Of a DNA stretch of 64,000 nucleotides, positions 11,461 to 24,925 are shown one piece after another (within the stretch, counting starts at the first letter, position 1; each line of letters begins with the position of its first letter). Both the position numbers and the translations under genes were made by a program. Source of the DNA: Culex pipiens pallens. Lineage: Eukaryota > Arthropoda > Insecta > Diptera > Culicidae. Where the stretch lies: assembly GCF_016801865.2 (NCBI RefSeq), contig NC_068939.1, forward strand, positions 45,594,999 through 45,658,998, written 5' to 3'. The notes beneath the pieces are model-generated. The model was not told the origin of the DNA. It did not search any database and saw only the letters and a program-made list of their open reading frames with translations.

Positions 11461-12480
11461 TCTAGCCGTGTCGGTGCAGCAATCGAACAATGTAGCCCTC
11501 GTGCTGGTATGTGTGTCTGCCACAGGGTTCCAATTACATCTACCACCAGCAAATTCCACCCTTGCCCACCCTCTCCACCCTTCGTGGTCAAGTCAAGATG
11601 TGTGTTTGCTTGTACAACGGCGGCTTGATGCTAAAAGATGCTGCCTGTCGTCAATTGCGCGAAGGAAAGAAAACCATCACGAGTGAGACAACACGATGTG
11701 TGCACGATGTCTCACTCACACACAATGACTAGTATGCACTTGTGCACGAAAGAGGAAAAGGGAACGCACGCACCCTTCCGAAATTTGCGAGCGAGTGAGT
11801 GGGAAAAGATCGGTGTTTTTGTGTGTTAAATTATTTTTAGGTCACAAACTGGAGTTCTTTCACCGACGATTTTTTTCTCCTTTCTGCCAGCTCGACAGCG
11901 ATTTCTTCGCGGCTGGAAAATTTACCTTCCCGACTGCGGACGATGGAAAACGACACGAAAAGTACACACACCGAACACGATCAAACAAGATTCGCGAGTT
12001 GAAATGGGTACGGAATCGAACAAACGAACGAACGATCTGCGACGAAGGGACCTGTCTTTGCAACACACAATCTGCGTTCAGTTTGGGTTGAGATGCAAAA
12101 CTGAAGATTTTCCTACCCGTGTATGAATGGGGCGGTGTGAGTGTGTGCGAATGCTGGTTTTTCCTGTTGGATTCTTCAAGGTTCTTGGTGGTGGTAGTGA
12201 GAGGGTGTGAAGGTGGTGCAAATACAGGTAAACTTTGTGAGTGTTGAAATATCGATGTGTGCGTGGAATAGAATGAATTTGTTAGGTAGATTTTTTTCAG
12301 TGGTGGTCATTGTTGTTTGTGGCGGTTTCCGATAGAGGCGCTTTGGTATAATTTGTTTTTTTTATTCATAATTCAATTTATTCACTTTTTGCATAATAGT
12401 ATGCCTTAAAAGGCATATAAGCATTTGAAATGGTCGCATTTATTATTTAAATAACTTTACACAAATTTAACTAACAAAAA
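11461..12480. other. GC-richer unassigned stretch
   Basis: Less AT-rich than its surroundings, with several short overlapping frames in different phases and no consistent splice structure. It could contain a non-coding exon or regulatory DNA; I cannot support a gene. Confidence 0.3.
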
Positions 12481-14290
12481 ACAGTTTTAAACAGTTTCAT
12501 ACATTTTTAAACATTTTTAAACAATTTTAAACAATTTTAAACAATTTTAAACAATTTTAAACAAATTTAAACAATTTTAATTAATTTTTAACAGTTTTAA
12601 ACAATTTTAAACAATTTTAAACAATTTTAAACAATTTTAAACAATTTTAAACAATTTTAAACAATTTTAAACAATTTTAAACAATTTTAAACAATTTTAA
12701 GCAATTTTCAACAATTTTAAACAATTTAAACAATTTTAAACAATTTTAAACAATTTTAAACAATTTTAAACAATTTTAAACAATTTTAAACAATTTTAAA
12801 CATTTTTAAACAATTTTAAACAATTTTAAACAATTTTAAACAATTTTAAACAATTTTAAACAATTTTAAGCAATTTTCAACAATTTTAAACAATTTAAAC
12901 AATTTTAAACAATTTTAAACAATTTTAAACAATTTTAAACAATTTTAAACAATTTTAAACAATTTTAAACAATTTTAAACAATTTTAAACAATTTTAAAC
13001 AATTTTAAACAATTTTCAACAATTTTAAACAATTTTAAACAATTTTAAACAATTTTAAACAATTTTAAACAATTTTAAACAATTTTAAACAATTTTAAAC
13101 AATTTTCAACAATTTTAAACAATTTTAAACATTTTTAAACAATTTTAAACAATTTTAAACAATTTTAAACAATTTTAAACAATTTTAAACAATTTAAAAC
13201 AATTTTAAACAATTTTAAACAATTTTAAACAATTTTAAACAATTTAAACAATTTTAAACAATTTTAAACAATTTTAAACAATTTTAAACAATTTTAAACA
13301 ATTTTAAACAATTTTAAACAATTTTAAACAATTTTAAACAATTTTAAACAATTTTAAACAATTTTAAACAATTTTAAACAATTTTAAACAATTTTAAACA
13401 TTTTTAAACAATTTTAAACAATTTTAAACAATTTTAAACAATTTTAAACATTTTTAAACAATTTTAAACAATTTTAAACAATTTTAAACAAATTTAAACA
13501 ATTTTAAACAATTTTAAACAATTTTAAACAATTTTAAACAATTTTAAACAATTTTAAACAATTTTAAACAATTTTAAACAATTTTAAACAATTTTAAACA
13601 ATTTTAAACAATTTTAAACAATTTTAAACAAATTTAAACAATTTTAAACAATTTTAAACAATTTTAAACAATTTTAAACAATTTTAAACAATTTTAAACA
13701 ATTTTAAACAATTTTAAACAATTTTAAACAATTTTAAACAATTTTAAACAATTTTAAACAATTTTAAACAATTTTAAACAATTTTAAACAATTTTAAACA
13801 ATTTTAAACAATTTTAAACAATTTTAAACAATTTTAAACAATTTAAACAATTTTAAACAATTTTAAACAATTTTAAACAATTTTAAACAATTTTAAACAA
13901 TTTTAAACAATTTTAAACATTTTTAAACAATTTTAAACATTTTTAAACAATTTTAAACAATTTTAAACAATTTTAAACAATTTTAAACAATTTTCAACAA
14001 TTTTGAACAATTTTGAACAATTTTTACTAATTTTAAACAATTTTAAACAATTTTAAACAATTTTAAACAATTTTAAACAATTTTAAACAATTTTAAACAA
14101 TTTTAAACAATTTTAAACAATTTTAAACAATTTTAAACAATTTTAAACAATTTTAAACAATTTTAAACAATTTTAAACAATTTTAATCAATTTTAGACAA
14201 TTTTAAACAATTTGAAAGAATTTTAGACAGTTGTAAAATTTTTTTGACAGTTTCAAACAATTTGAAACAATTTTAAACAATTTCAAACAC
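12481..14290. repeat. Decamer satellite, unit ACAATTTTAA
   Basis: About 1.8 kb of a 10-bp unit with occasional 9-bp copies and single-base variants. A variant pair (AAGCAATTTTCAAC) occurs at about 12700 and again at about 12869 in the same context, showing that a block of about 169 bp was duplicated. The 3' edge decays into degenerate copies from about 14170. Confidence 0.95.
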
Positions 14291-14308
14291 TTTGAATAGT
14301 AGTTTAAG

Positions 14309-14437
14309 CAACAAGTTGCAAAAAGAAGATTTTTCAGTACGTGTCGTACGTTTATCCAACGAGGTTCACCGAGCTGGATAAATACGACAAGTGGTGAAAA
14401 AGTCAAGTTTTGCAACGAGTTCTATACAACATTTTTT
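14309..14437. repeat. Dispersed imperfect palindrome, copy A
   Basis: The core carries CGTACGTTTATCCAACGAGG and then GCTGGATAAATACGACAAG, so a hairpin is possible. Related copies lie at 35184-35313 and 38253-38375. GAAAAGT-rich sequence follows copies A and B. Confidence 0.6.
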
Positions 14438-16407
14438 GCGTTTCTGAAAAACACCCATTGAGTGAAATTATAAGTGAAATGTTCATGTATTTTGTCAATA
14501 AATCGTTTAAATCAAAAAAAAAATGTTGAAAAGTATTACTTTTCAAAACAAGTGCTGAAAAGTTTCACTTTCCAGCGCTGAAAAGTTCTTATTCGATTCT
14601 GTTATTTTTAGTAGATAAAAGTAAGCTGTTTCGTCATGCGAAAATGACAGGAAAGGTAGGAAGTTTCACGACGGAATTACAAAAAATATTTTAAGGCTCT
14701 TTATTTTGCTCCACACATTTGGATGTAATAAAGTTTAAAATAATTTGGGCAATTCTATAATATTTTTTACGTTTTGATGTTGAAGTTCAAGTAACGTCAC
14801 AAAGCTAATTTTTAGTTTAACCATAAGACCTTGTAAAATGTGTCATTGAGTTCATAAAAGAGTTTTACAGCTGTTTTCCATAAAATTAGCCACTTAAACT
14901 CTTCATTCTAGTCTCCCATTGTTGATTGGTCAAGTTGAGGTAAATTTGCATTTTCAGAGTTCCACTTTGACCCATAAAAACCACCGTCTTGCACCACTTA
15001 ACAAACCAAATTAATCTCAATTTACTGATAACCTCAACATAAAAAGTCACCTTGGACCGACTCGCAGTGATTTTCCTCGAAAATAATGTAGCGTGCGCCA
15101 CCGAAGTGATCTCTATATTCCATTGAGAACGAGGAAAACGCAAATCCAGCGCTCCGGTCCGGACGGCCTCTCCGGTGCAAGGTGCTGAAATAACGAATGA
15201 CATTGCAGTTGGCTAGTTGGCGCGGCCACCTTATTATTTATTAATTAATTTATTTCTCCCACACAAAGTTTATTGCTTTTCTGGGAAAATCACGCCCCCA
15301 CGACACGAAGATGCGTCAGAGATTTTGCGTTGTGTTTCGAGCTGGAAAAGTTCAGATTTGTCAACTTTTGTGGTCGAGTTTAGCCTTGCCTGTGTGGGGA
15401 CCCTAAATTGTAATAAAAGTCAGTGATGAATCCTCCTAGTAGGATCAAACAATTAAAAAAAATATCTAAAATAGGTTTAAGTCATGGTTTACGTGCGTCA
15501 GGTGTGACTTGGTGATTATATTATCTCGTTTGCGATTATTTAAATTAAGATAGATCTCATCAGAAAAGTAGTAGCCACTGGACCATTGGTGTTGATGGTC
15601 TGTTCAACGTATAGGAGAAGCGCATATAAGTTCGAACTATCTAAACTTACTCTTAATTAGGTAACACTTTGGTTTGAAAAATGTTTAAACTGGTACTTTT
15701 CAATTTTCATAGATTTTTTGGAAAAAATACAAGAATAAACATAACTCAAGTCCACTTCATGAATCCCTCTACCCAGTGAACTTTTCCCACCCACCCAGCT
15801 TCACCTCATAAATCATAATACACCTCGCACGCAAAAATGGTTCCACCATTGTTGATCTTTTGGCCCGCAATGGGTGCCTGCTTGACTGTGGTGTAGTGGA
15901 GAGCCAGAACTTGGGCAACTTTTGGTGGCAAATTAAGGCAGCCCAAGACAAATGAGTGACACGGTGGTGACTTGGCGCAAAAAAGGGCACAACTTATTTG
16001 GACTGTTTTATGAGAGAATTTTGCAATTAGTGCGGCTTATCGCGGCGGGAAATCGTCAGCGTGGTGACCTTATGAACTTTTAAGTATTGGGTAGTTAAAA
16101 AGTGTCGTAAATGGATGGAGTTATATTCTAATGAAGTGATTTGCATGTTGTGACACTGCATGTCAATTAGAGTACGCATTATTGTGATCTTTCACGGAAA
16201 AGAAGAATTATCATGAAAGTAGGCAATAATAATTACAAAAATTAAAAAAACGGCAGCTCCATGTCAAAATACAGCTTTCTATATTCAAATATCTTTAATT
16301 AAAATTTCTAAGTGACTTTATTATAAGATTTCAAATATTTTAACTAAATTCATCAAATACTAAATCTAAAAAAATAGATATTTCCAAAACATCTGGAAAA
16401 CTTTAAT
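14438..16407. other. Intergenic, nothing recognised
   Basis: Mixed AT-rich DNA. TGAAAAGT motifs at 14527-14590 belong to the dispersed family just upstream. No coding frame with support and no RNA gene were seen. Confidence 0.4.
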
Positions 16408-18577
16408 ACTAAAAATACTAAAAATACTAAAAATACTAAAAATACTAAAAATACTAAAAATACTAAAAATACTAAAAATACTAAAAATACTAAAAATACT
16501 AAAAATACTGAAAATACTAAAAATACTAAAAATACTAAAAATACTAAAAATACTAAAAATACTAAAAATACTAAAAATACTAAAAATACTAAAAATACTA
16601 AAAATACTAAAAATACTAAAAATACCAAAAATACTAAAAATACTAAAAATACTAAAAATACTAAAAATTCTCAAAATACTAAAAATACTAAAAATACTAA
16701 AAATACTAAAAATACTAAAAATACTTAAAATACTAAAAATACTAAAATTCTCAAAATACTAAAAATACTAAAAATTCTAAAAATACTTAAAAATACTAAA
16801 AATACTAAAAATACTAAAAATACTAAATATACTAAAAATACTAGAAATACTAAAAATACTAAAAATACTAAAAATACTAAAAATACTAAAAATACTAAAA
16901 ATACTAAAAATACTAAAAATACTAAAAATACTAAAAATACTAAAAATACTAAAAATACTAAAAATACTAAAAATACTAAAAATACTAAAAATACTAAAAA
17001 TACTAAAAATACTAAAAATACTAAAAATACTAAAAATACTAAAAATACTAAAAATACTAAAAATACTAAAAATACTAAAAATACTAAAAATACTAAAAAT
17101 ACTAAAAATACTAAAAATACTAAAAATACTAAAAATACTAAAAATACTAAAAATACGAAAAATACGAAAAATACGAAAAATACTAAAAATACTAAAAATA
17201 CTAAAAATACTAAAAATACTAAGAATACTTAAAAATACTAAAAATACTAAAAATACTAAAAATACTAAAAATACTAAAAATACTAAAAATACTAAAAATA
17301 CTAAAAATACTAAAAATACTAAAAATACTAAAAATACTAAAAATACTAAAAATACTAAAAATACTAAAAATACTAAAAATACTAAAAATACTAAAAATAC
17401 TAAAAATACTAAAAATACTAAAAATACTAAAAATACTAAAAAAACTAAAAATACTAAAAATACGAAAAATACGAAAAATACTAAAAATACTAAAAATACT
17501 AAAAATACTAAAAATACCAAAAATACTAAAAATACTAAAAATACTAAAAATTATCAAAATACTAAAAATACTAAAAATACTAAAAATACTAAAAATACTA
17601 AAAATACTTAAAATACTAAAAATACTAAAATTCTCAAAATACTAAAAATACTAAAAATTCTAAAAATACTTAAAAATACTAAAAATACTAAAAATACTAA
17701 AAATACTAAAAATACTAAAAATACTAGAAATACTAAAAATACTAAAAATACTAAAAATACTAAAAATACTAAAAATACTAAAAATACTAAAAATACTAAA
17801 AATACTGAACATACTAAAAATACTAAAAATACTAAAAATACTAAAAATACTAAAAATACTAAAAATACTAAAAATGCTAAAAATACTAAAAATACTAAAA
17901 ATACTAAAAATACTAAAAATACTAAAAATACCAAAAATACTAAAAATACTAAAAATACTAAAAATTCTCAAAATACTAAAAATACTAAAAATACTAAAAA
18001 TACTAAAAATACTAAAAATACTAAAAATACTAAAAATACTTAAAATACTAAAAATACTAAAATTCTCAAAATACTAAAAATACTAAACATTCTAAAAATA
18101 CTTAAAAATACTAAAAATACTAAAAATACTAAAAATACTAAAAATACTAAAAATACTAGAAATACTAAAAATACTAAAAATACTAAAAATACTAAAAATA
18201 CTAAAAATACTAAAAATACTAAAAATACTAAAAATACTAAAAATACTAAAAATACTAAAAATACTAAAAATACCAAAAATACTAAAAATACTAAAAATAC
18301 TAAAAATACTAAAAATACTAAAAATACTAAAAATACTAAAAATACTAAAAATACTAAAAATACTAAAAATACTAAAAATACTAAAAATACTAAAAATACT
18401 AAAAATACTAAAAATACTAAAAATACTAAAAATTCTCAAAATACTAAAAATACGAAAAATACGAAAAATACGAAAAAATACTAAAAATACTAAAAATACT
18501 AAAAATACTAAAAATACTAAGAATACTAAAAATACTAAAAATACTAAAAATACTAAAAATACTAAAAATACTAAATA
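16408..18577. repeat. Nonamer satellite, unit TAAAAATAC
   Basis: About 2.2 kb of a 9-bp unit. Because 9 is a multiple of 3, several frames stay open for hundreds of bases and translate as VFL, SIF or LKI repeats; these are not genes. A marker containing AAAATTCTCAAAATAC occurs at 16744, 17627 and 18059, showing higher-order duplication of about 432-441 bp blocks. Confidence 0.95.
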
Positions 18578-20100
18578 AACAATGTACTCTTTAATGGCAG
18601 AATAATGTACTAAATTTTATTCCAATCACTTTTTTTAATTAGGCCAGAGCTAATTTATTTTTTTTTTGTTAGCCCACCTTCTAAATTTTGCCAAAAAATC
18701 AGAAGGGCCCATTCAATATTTGCTTCAAAATAAATTGATATTTTTATCCTAAAAAAATGTACAATCGACTGTAAATTTCTTGGAATACAATTTCGTTCTT
18801 TTTGACACTTCTAAGCTGATTGAAAATACATATTGAGTTTTGAGAGCACAGATCAAGGAAATACGCAAAACCATTAGAAAATGTAATTGTAATAATGTTC
18901 AAAGGCACTTGGTGATACTTTTTGTTTGTAATATTAAAATTAGTCTAAAATTAAGATTTTTAGATATGTTTGACCCTCCTCCAAACACATTAAAAAAGAC
19001 CAACAGTCTAATTAATAAAAGTATCCGGCCTGTAGATTCAAATACCTTCATGTTTCAAAGAACATTCATAATTAATCCTGTTTTATTGCCGAAGGCTTCG
19101 CTAATTTGTCCGGCGTCCAAGTATTGCGCTAAATCGTGTAATTTGCTCAAAATTGAATAATTGTCTAATTTCAGTCATCAGTAATCCAACCAAATTGGAA
19201 GATGGCTTGCGCGTGTACACAAATCGCACCTTCAGAGCTGCAATTTAAAGTGTGGGTATAATTAGTTGAGCGTTGTTGGCCAGCCACTGAAGGATTGAGG
19301 CATGGGACGTTTTGCTGTTTTGGGCCGAAGGGCTTCTTTCATGGAAGGTTGACCGTAATACTTTGGCGTTATGCCATCGATGAATGTCGTCAGCAGTGGT
19401 TAAAAGCTGTTGTGATGGTTGTTATCAAAACACTACCGTTCATCATTAAATGCATTTTTTTTTGTTCAAAGAGGAGGTCTACAGTGGCACCTAGATGTAA
19501 TAACAATCTTTCGAGTTTGCCCCGAGGGAAAAACTTTTTAAGGGTTTGACCCTTTTCCAAACTAAGTGTCTTAGCCGTCGTGACTAATTCCCGACGTCAA
19601 AAAGGTAAACTGAATCCGAAAGACGTCGCGCAAAACCCTCAATTAAAGGTGTCTATTGTTAAACATACCAGTAGTGCGATTACAGGACAAAAAATTTGGT
19701 GTAGATAAAATGAATGAAACCAATTACGATTATCTCAGTACAACACCCTAGAGGGGCATTGTACCACCAGACCAGACATTCAACTGCTACCAGTCAAAGC
19801 GATAGTTAATTACAAACTGTTTAAACTTTCGCACTTGTGACCGACCCGTGGCTGAGCAACATTGTTGCACCCTCCAAACCCATTCATAAATGTTTGGCCA
19901 GCAGAATAGATAAAAAAAACTTGCTTTATTCAATATAACAGCAGCTTATCGTGAGCCGTATGTTAGCTTTTTCAAGGGTGAATTTGAGAAAACGTTTATT
20001 CAAGTTATAGAAACAGAATGTAAAAAGGGGTTATTTTTTAAATATTTATTTTTTGACTGTCATTTATCTCTTTGATCTCTTTGAAAATGCGAATACAGAA
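18578..20100. other. Intergenic, nothing recognised
   Basis: No credible gene. The open stretch at 18840-19160 (plus strand, 106 codons) has no recognisable motif. Confidence 0.4.
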
Positions 20101-20772
20101 ATATTAAAATACTAAAATACTAAAATACTAAAATACTAAAATACTAAAATACTAAAATACTAAAATACTAAAATACTAAAATACTAAAATACTAAAATAC
20201 TAAAATACTAAAATACTAAAATACTAAAATACTAAAATACTAAAATACTAAAATACTAAAATACTAAAATACTAAAATACTAAAATACTAAAATACTAAA
20301 ATACTAAAATACTAAAATACTAAAATACTAAAATACTAAAATACTAAAATACTAAAATACTAAAATACTAGAATACTAAAATACTAAAATACTAAAATAC
20401 TAAAATACTAAAATACTAAAATACTAAAATACTAAAATACTAAAATACTAAAATACTAAAATACTAAAATACTAAAATACTAAAATACTAAAATACTAAA
20501 ATACTAAAATAATAAAATACTAAAATACTAAAATACTAAAATACTAAAATACTAAAATACTAAAATACTAAAATACTAAAATACTAAAATACTAAAATAC
20601 TAAAATACTAAAATACTAAAATACTAAAATACTAAAATACTAAAATACTAAAATACTAAAATACTAAAATACTAAAATACTAAAATACTAAAATACTAAA
20701 ATACTAAAATACTAAAATACTAAAATACTAAAATACTAAAATACTAAAATACTAAAATACTAAAATACTTAA
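20101..20772. repeat. Octamer satellite, unit TAAAATAC
   Basis: About 84 copies of an 8-bp unit with very few variants (a TAGAATAC and an AATAAAATAC). The unit differs from the 16.4-18.6 kb nonamer by loss of one A, so the two arrays are probably related. The low divergence suggests recent expansion or homogenisation. Confidence 0.95.
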
Positions 20773-21606
20773 AAAGATACTAGATTAATTCTTGCAAACC
20801 ATCATTTAACATTAGTTTTTTCTTTATTAAAAGATAAGTAGTATTTTTTGTTTATTGAACATCGACATCTATGTTCATGCGAAACACCAAAATGTGAGAC
20901 TCTTGAACTGTTGAAATTACAAAATCTCGTGTGAAAAGCTCTTAATCTTGCCAACTTACCATCAACCCGTTGACGTAAATGTCGGTCGTCCACAAGTCGA
21001 ACCATTTCTTGGCGATTTGGTAAGCATATTTACCTTCGCCAAATTGCCACTTGTGGAAGGTTTGCAAAAAATAAAGTTACCCAAACAAAAAGTAAAAAAA
21101 GAAGCTAGCTTGACGACTGCCGGTCGGCCCAGTTCGTAACTTTTTCCCATGCAATGCCATCCGAAACTAAACGGGCAAAATCAAACAAAACTGCCCCAAG
21201 TAGATCAACAACAAACATCATTTCGCGAAGGTTTCGAAAACAGCGCAAACCTCCCAAACTGCATCTTCTTTCTTCTAGCGCCACTCTGACTGACAGCGCA
21301 TTTGGCTGCCGCTTCTTGGACTTTCGTGTGTAATCCGAAGAGAAATAAGGGAGTCCCACCGCGGTGGTGGTCATTTAAGCCGTTGGCCACCCTGAGACCC
21401 GCAACCTCGTCGTCGTCACCTCTTCAGCAGCAAGAAATGGTCGATGAGAAGCGATTTCGACACGGAGTGCGCGCGCTGCTGTTCTTCAAAAAAGACAAAG
21501 GGGCATCACGTGGCCAGAAGAAGCCCTCCGCCACAGCTGCCCTAGGCCAAATCTGTTGAGCAGCAGTTGCCGCTGAATAATGGGCAAAAGTATTTGGGTT
21601 TGCGAC
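20773..21606. other. Unassigned, moderately GC-rich
   Basis: Several short overlapping open stretches on both strands, none with a recognisable motif or splice structure. Confidence 0.35.
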
Positions 21607-22943
21607 TGCATTGCACAGTGGTCCGAAACCGAAATCTAGCGTGACAAAATTGATAGCGGCCACACGTTAAGATTTAGAGCTTTGGTGTCTTCGGGACAAA
21701 TGATCAGGGTCAATCTTTTGGTATGGTGGACATTAGGGTGGTCCAAATTTTAGGGTGGTTCAGAATTTTTATTTTGTAGGGAACACCATTCTGAGCAACT
21801 TTGCTCAAGGGCACAAAGCTTTATCTTCAAACGGGAAGTTCCTAGAGCCATTTTTGTAATTTAGGTTGAGGTGTTTATGAAAATATGAGTTTTTTGAATT
21901 TATCAACTCAGGCTTATGTCTTAGCGAGTTGGTGTCTTCTAGACATTTGAAGAGCTTATCAAAACACACATTTATCTTCCAAGAGAGTGAAAATCGGACC
22001 TTTTGAACGAAAGTTATAGCCAAAATACGATGAAAAAGACGCCATTTTGAATTGTGAATAACTTGAAAAGATGGTGGAGTTTGACCTCGCTCTTGAAAGC
22101 ATCTGAAAGCACACATTCTAGGGTACATTTGCTGAAAATATCTCGGAGGTTTTTTTTTGTTTAACTCATTTAATCTCAATTTGAAAATGAGCCTTTTAAA
22201 ATCGTTTTTTGCCCATAAATTTTGATAGAATTGACCAAAATTTGATTTCCATGAACAAAACTGTTCATTTTGACAAGCTCTACAATTGTCTAGAAGGTCC
22301 AAAAAATGTACAAAATGATCTAGTTGTTGTAAAAGAAGAAACAAGTTTTTACTGAAATATTTCAGGAATCAAGCAAATAATTAAATTGAATGTGGCGGCT
22401 CATACTTTCAGATGCTTCTAAGAGCGAGGTCAAACTCCACCACCTTTTCGAGTTATTCGCATTGCAAAATGGCGTCTTTTTCATCGTATCTTGGCTATAA
22501 CTTTCGTTTAAAAAGTCCGATTTTCACTCTCTTGGAAGATAAATGTGTGTTTTGATAAGTTCTTCAAATGTCTAGAAGACTTCAACTCGCTACGACATAA
22601 GCCTGAGTTGATAAATTCAAAAAACTCATTTTTTCATAAACACCTCAACCTAAATTACAAAAATGGCTCTAGAAACTTCCCGTTGGAAGATAGAGCTTTG
22701 TGTCCTTGAGCATAGTTGCTCAGAATGGTGTTCCCTACAACTTTTTTGAAGACACCAAAGCGCTATCTCGTCATCCCGCCAAAATAAAAATTCTGAACCA
22801 CCCTAAAATTTGGACCACCCTTATGCCCACCATACCAAAAGATGCCCCTATCATTTGTCTCGAAGACACCAAACTCTAAATCTTAACGTGTTGCCGCTAT
22901 CAATTTTGTCACGCTAGATTTCGGTTTCGGACCACTGTGCATT
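21607..22943. mobile_element. Foldback element with target-site duplication
   Basis: The left arm (21614 to about 22112) and right arm (about 22402-22936) are long inverted repeats whose tips read CAGTGGTCCGAAACCGAAAT and its complement. TGCATTG is present on both flanks (21607-21613 and 22937-22943) and is a probable target duplication. The CAGTGG tip recalls hAT elements, but the 7-bp duplication and asymmetric edge leave the class open. The 179-codon minus-strand open stretch across it (21805-22344) lies in the repeat and is not a credible gene. Confidence 0.8.
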
Positions 22944-24925
22944 GGAGGGAGGTTTCACGCGGAGAATAAATATCATCGCACGGGGTGAGGGTATCATCTT
23001 CACCGAGCTGTTCAGAAGTCTTGATAGGGCTCACTAGGGTCGAAGAAGAGTACCTTAACACCCCCGCGACTTCTTTGGGAAAATGGGCTAAACTATGGTT
23101 GATTTTGAAAATAAATCTAGTTTTTTTTCTTCATTTAATACTTTGCCATAATGCCGGTCAACGAATTTGGCTTTGAAAACACACACACAAATTGAATATT
23201 TTAAAATCATTACATTGTTTTACATTTGGGAGACTGTTGATGTTCTTTGTATTTCAACAAAAACCAAAAAAAAAAAAATCTGAGATGACCATTTTAATCT
23301 GCCACCCCCTTCAAACCCTCGAGGAAGGAAATGGCCCAACCACGTTACTGCTGCTACTGGTCGGCTGAGGAGGTACACGTGGTCACGGTAGGTCGGTTCA
23401 GGCGGCCACCGCGGGACCTCGAGAACTGGATGACTGCAAATAATTTGTCTGCAGCACACTTTTGTGGTAGTAGCGGTGTATGTTGCCACGTTTTACGGCG
23501 GCTCATTCTTCTTGCCGAAGGGATCTTACATAACCGGATGATGATCTGCTTTATTGACGCTTCTTCGCGCACGTACAAACGCGTGCGGTGGCCACGTGGG
23601 TACCGAATGCGTTATGCGAATGTTTTGTTGCAATTTAAATACTATTTAGTCGGATTGTGGCGATAGATTAGAAACTTTAAATCTGATTCATATAAAAATA
23701 TATTTACGAAATTTATAAATTACTTTTTCATCAGTGTTATCAACTCAACTGCTAGCTTAAACCTTTTTCAACAGTTTAAAAAATTCTTCTACCACTTTGT
23801 TCAAAATTTCCATTGAGTGACCTTCAACGGTGAGAGTCAAAACCAACTAAATATCTTTCTTCTAACCACTAGTACAACCCCCCTTTTCAAAGCTTCTCAA
23901 GTTCATTCACAGCCAATATTGCTTGGAAAAACTGCATCCAGCAGCATAATTCAAAATTTGTCCACATTAGCTGTGGGTGCACAAGGCACCGCCACCGCCA
24001 AAGGTGTTGCACCGCGTAGTTTCACAGGTAATTAAAAACTAACACGATTTTATGGAGTGACAGAAGGCAGAACCGTGGTGTTCTTCAAGCCAAAGTTTGA
24101 CCACCATCGCCAGTGCAGTGCATATAATAGAGTGATTAAGTCTAGGTGGTTGATTACAATAGAACTGCCCCAACCCCCCTTGTGTGAGACTAACGTTTGT
24201 GGGAAGCTTTGCTCACACATCGAGAGGTGTCTCTGGGAGTCGCTCTGTGGACACAACCCACTCTAATGTGACAAAAGCTAGTTCTGCCCCCCCTCGACAT
24301 TGCATTGGCATGGCTAATGGCCATCTTGCGGGGCTTCAACAGCCAAACCATGTCCAATTATGCTCGCGCCTATACCTCACGCACCTGCCTACCGTGTAGC
24401 AGCATGTGGGAGCAATCATGTATCACTAGTTGTTTAAGTAAATGGTAAGTGAATTCTAAACCGCCTCGGGTCATGAGAGTACCAAGAACGAACAACTATG
24501 ACCAGAACCATCATTCGTTTGCCCTTTATGAGTTGGCGATGCAAGGGGTTAAACCATTGTGACTCGGAAGCTGATTTTGACGTTCGATAGGGCACAAGCC
24601 AGCGGCTGTTACCCTATAATCACTACCGTAAACAGTCACTATCAAGATTTGACCGGTCGTTTACCTGAACTTGACTTGAGGTAGCATAATACAAACGTGG
24701 CGGTTTAAGAACTTTTTTTTTCTAAATTACCTCCAAAATACATCATAAAATAGGTAATATTCAACCTTCCAAAACTAGACAATTTTTTACTGTGTAGATA
24801 TTTCTAAAACTAATGGTTGCAAAACAACTGGGCAGGTGTGAAATGCATTTTAAAACACTTTTTCATTCAAATGGTAATACCATTTCATTCTTTTACTCCC
24901 CCCTGAACTTTGGCCAGAGTCGAGG
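22944..24925. other. Intergenic with one small TIR candidate
   Basis: No gene supported. AAACCGCC near 24461 and GGCGGTTT near 24699 face each other and may bound a 250-bp MITE. The segment 24751-24797 (TTCAACCTTCC through TTTTTTACTGTGT) recurs at 43624-43672 and marks another small repeat family. Confidence 0.35.

Noticed and set aside
16353..18439. Many long open frames (up to 247 codons) reading VFL, SIF or LKI repeats
   Set aside because: They arise because the satellite unit is 9 bp and lacks stops in several frames. There is no non-repetitive coding sequence.
21805..22344. 179-codon minus-strand open stretch
   Set aside because: It runs from a foldback arm into its loop, and the complementary arm does not preserve it. 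No protein motif.
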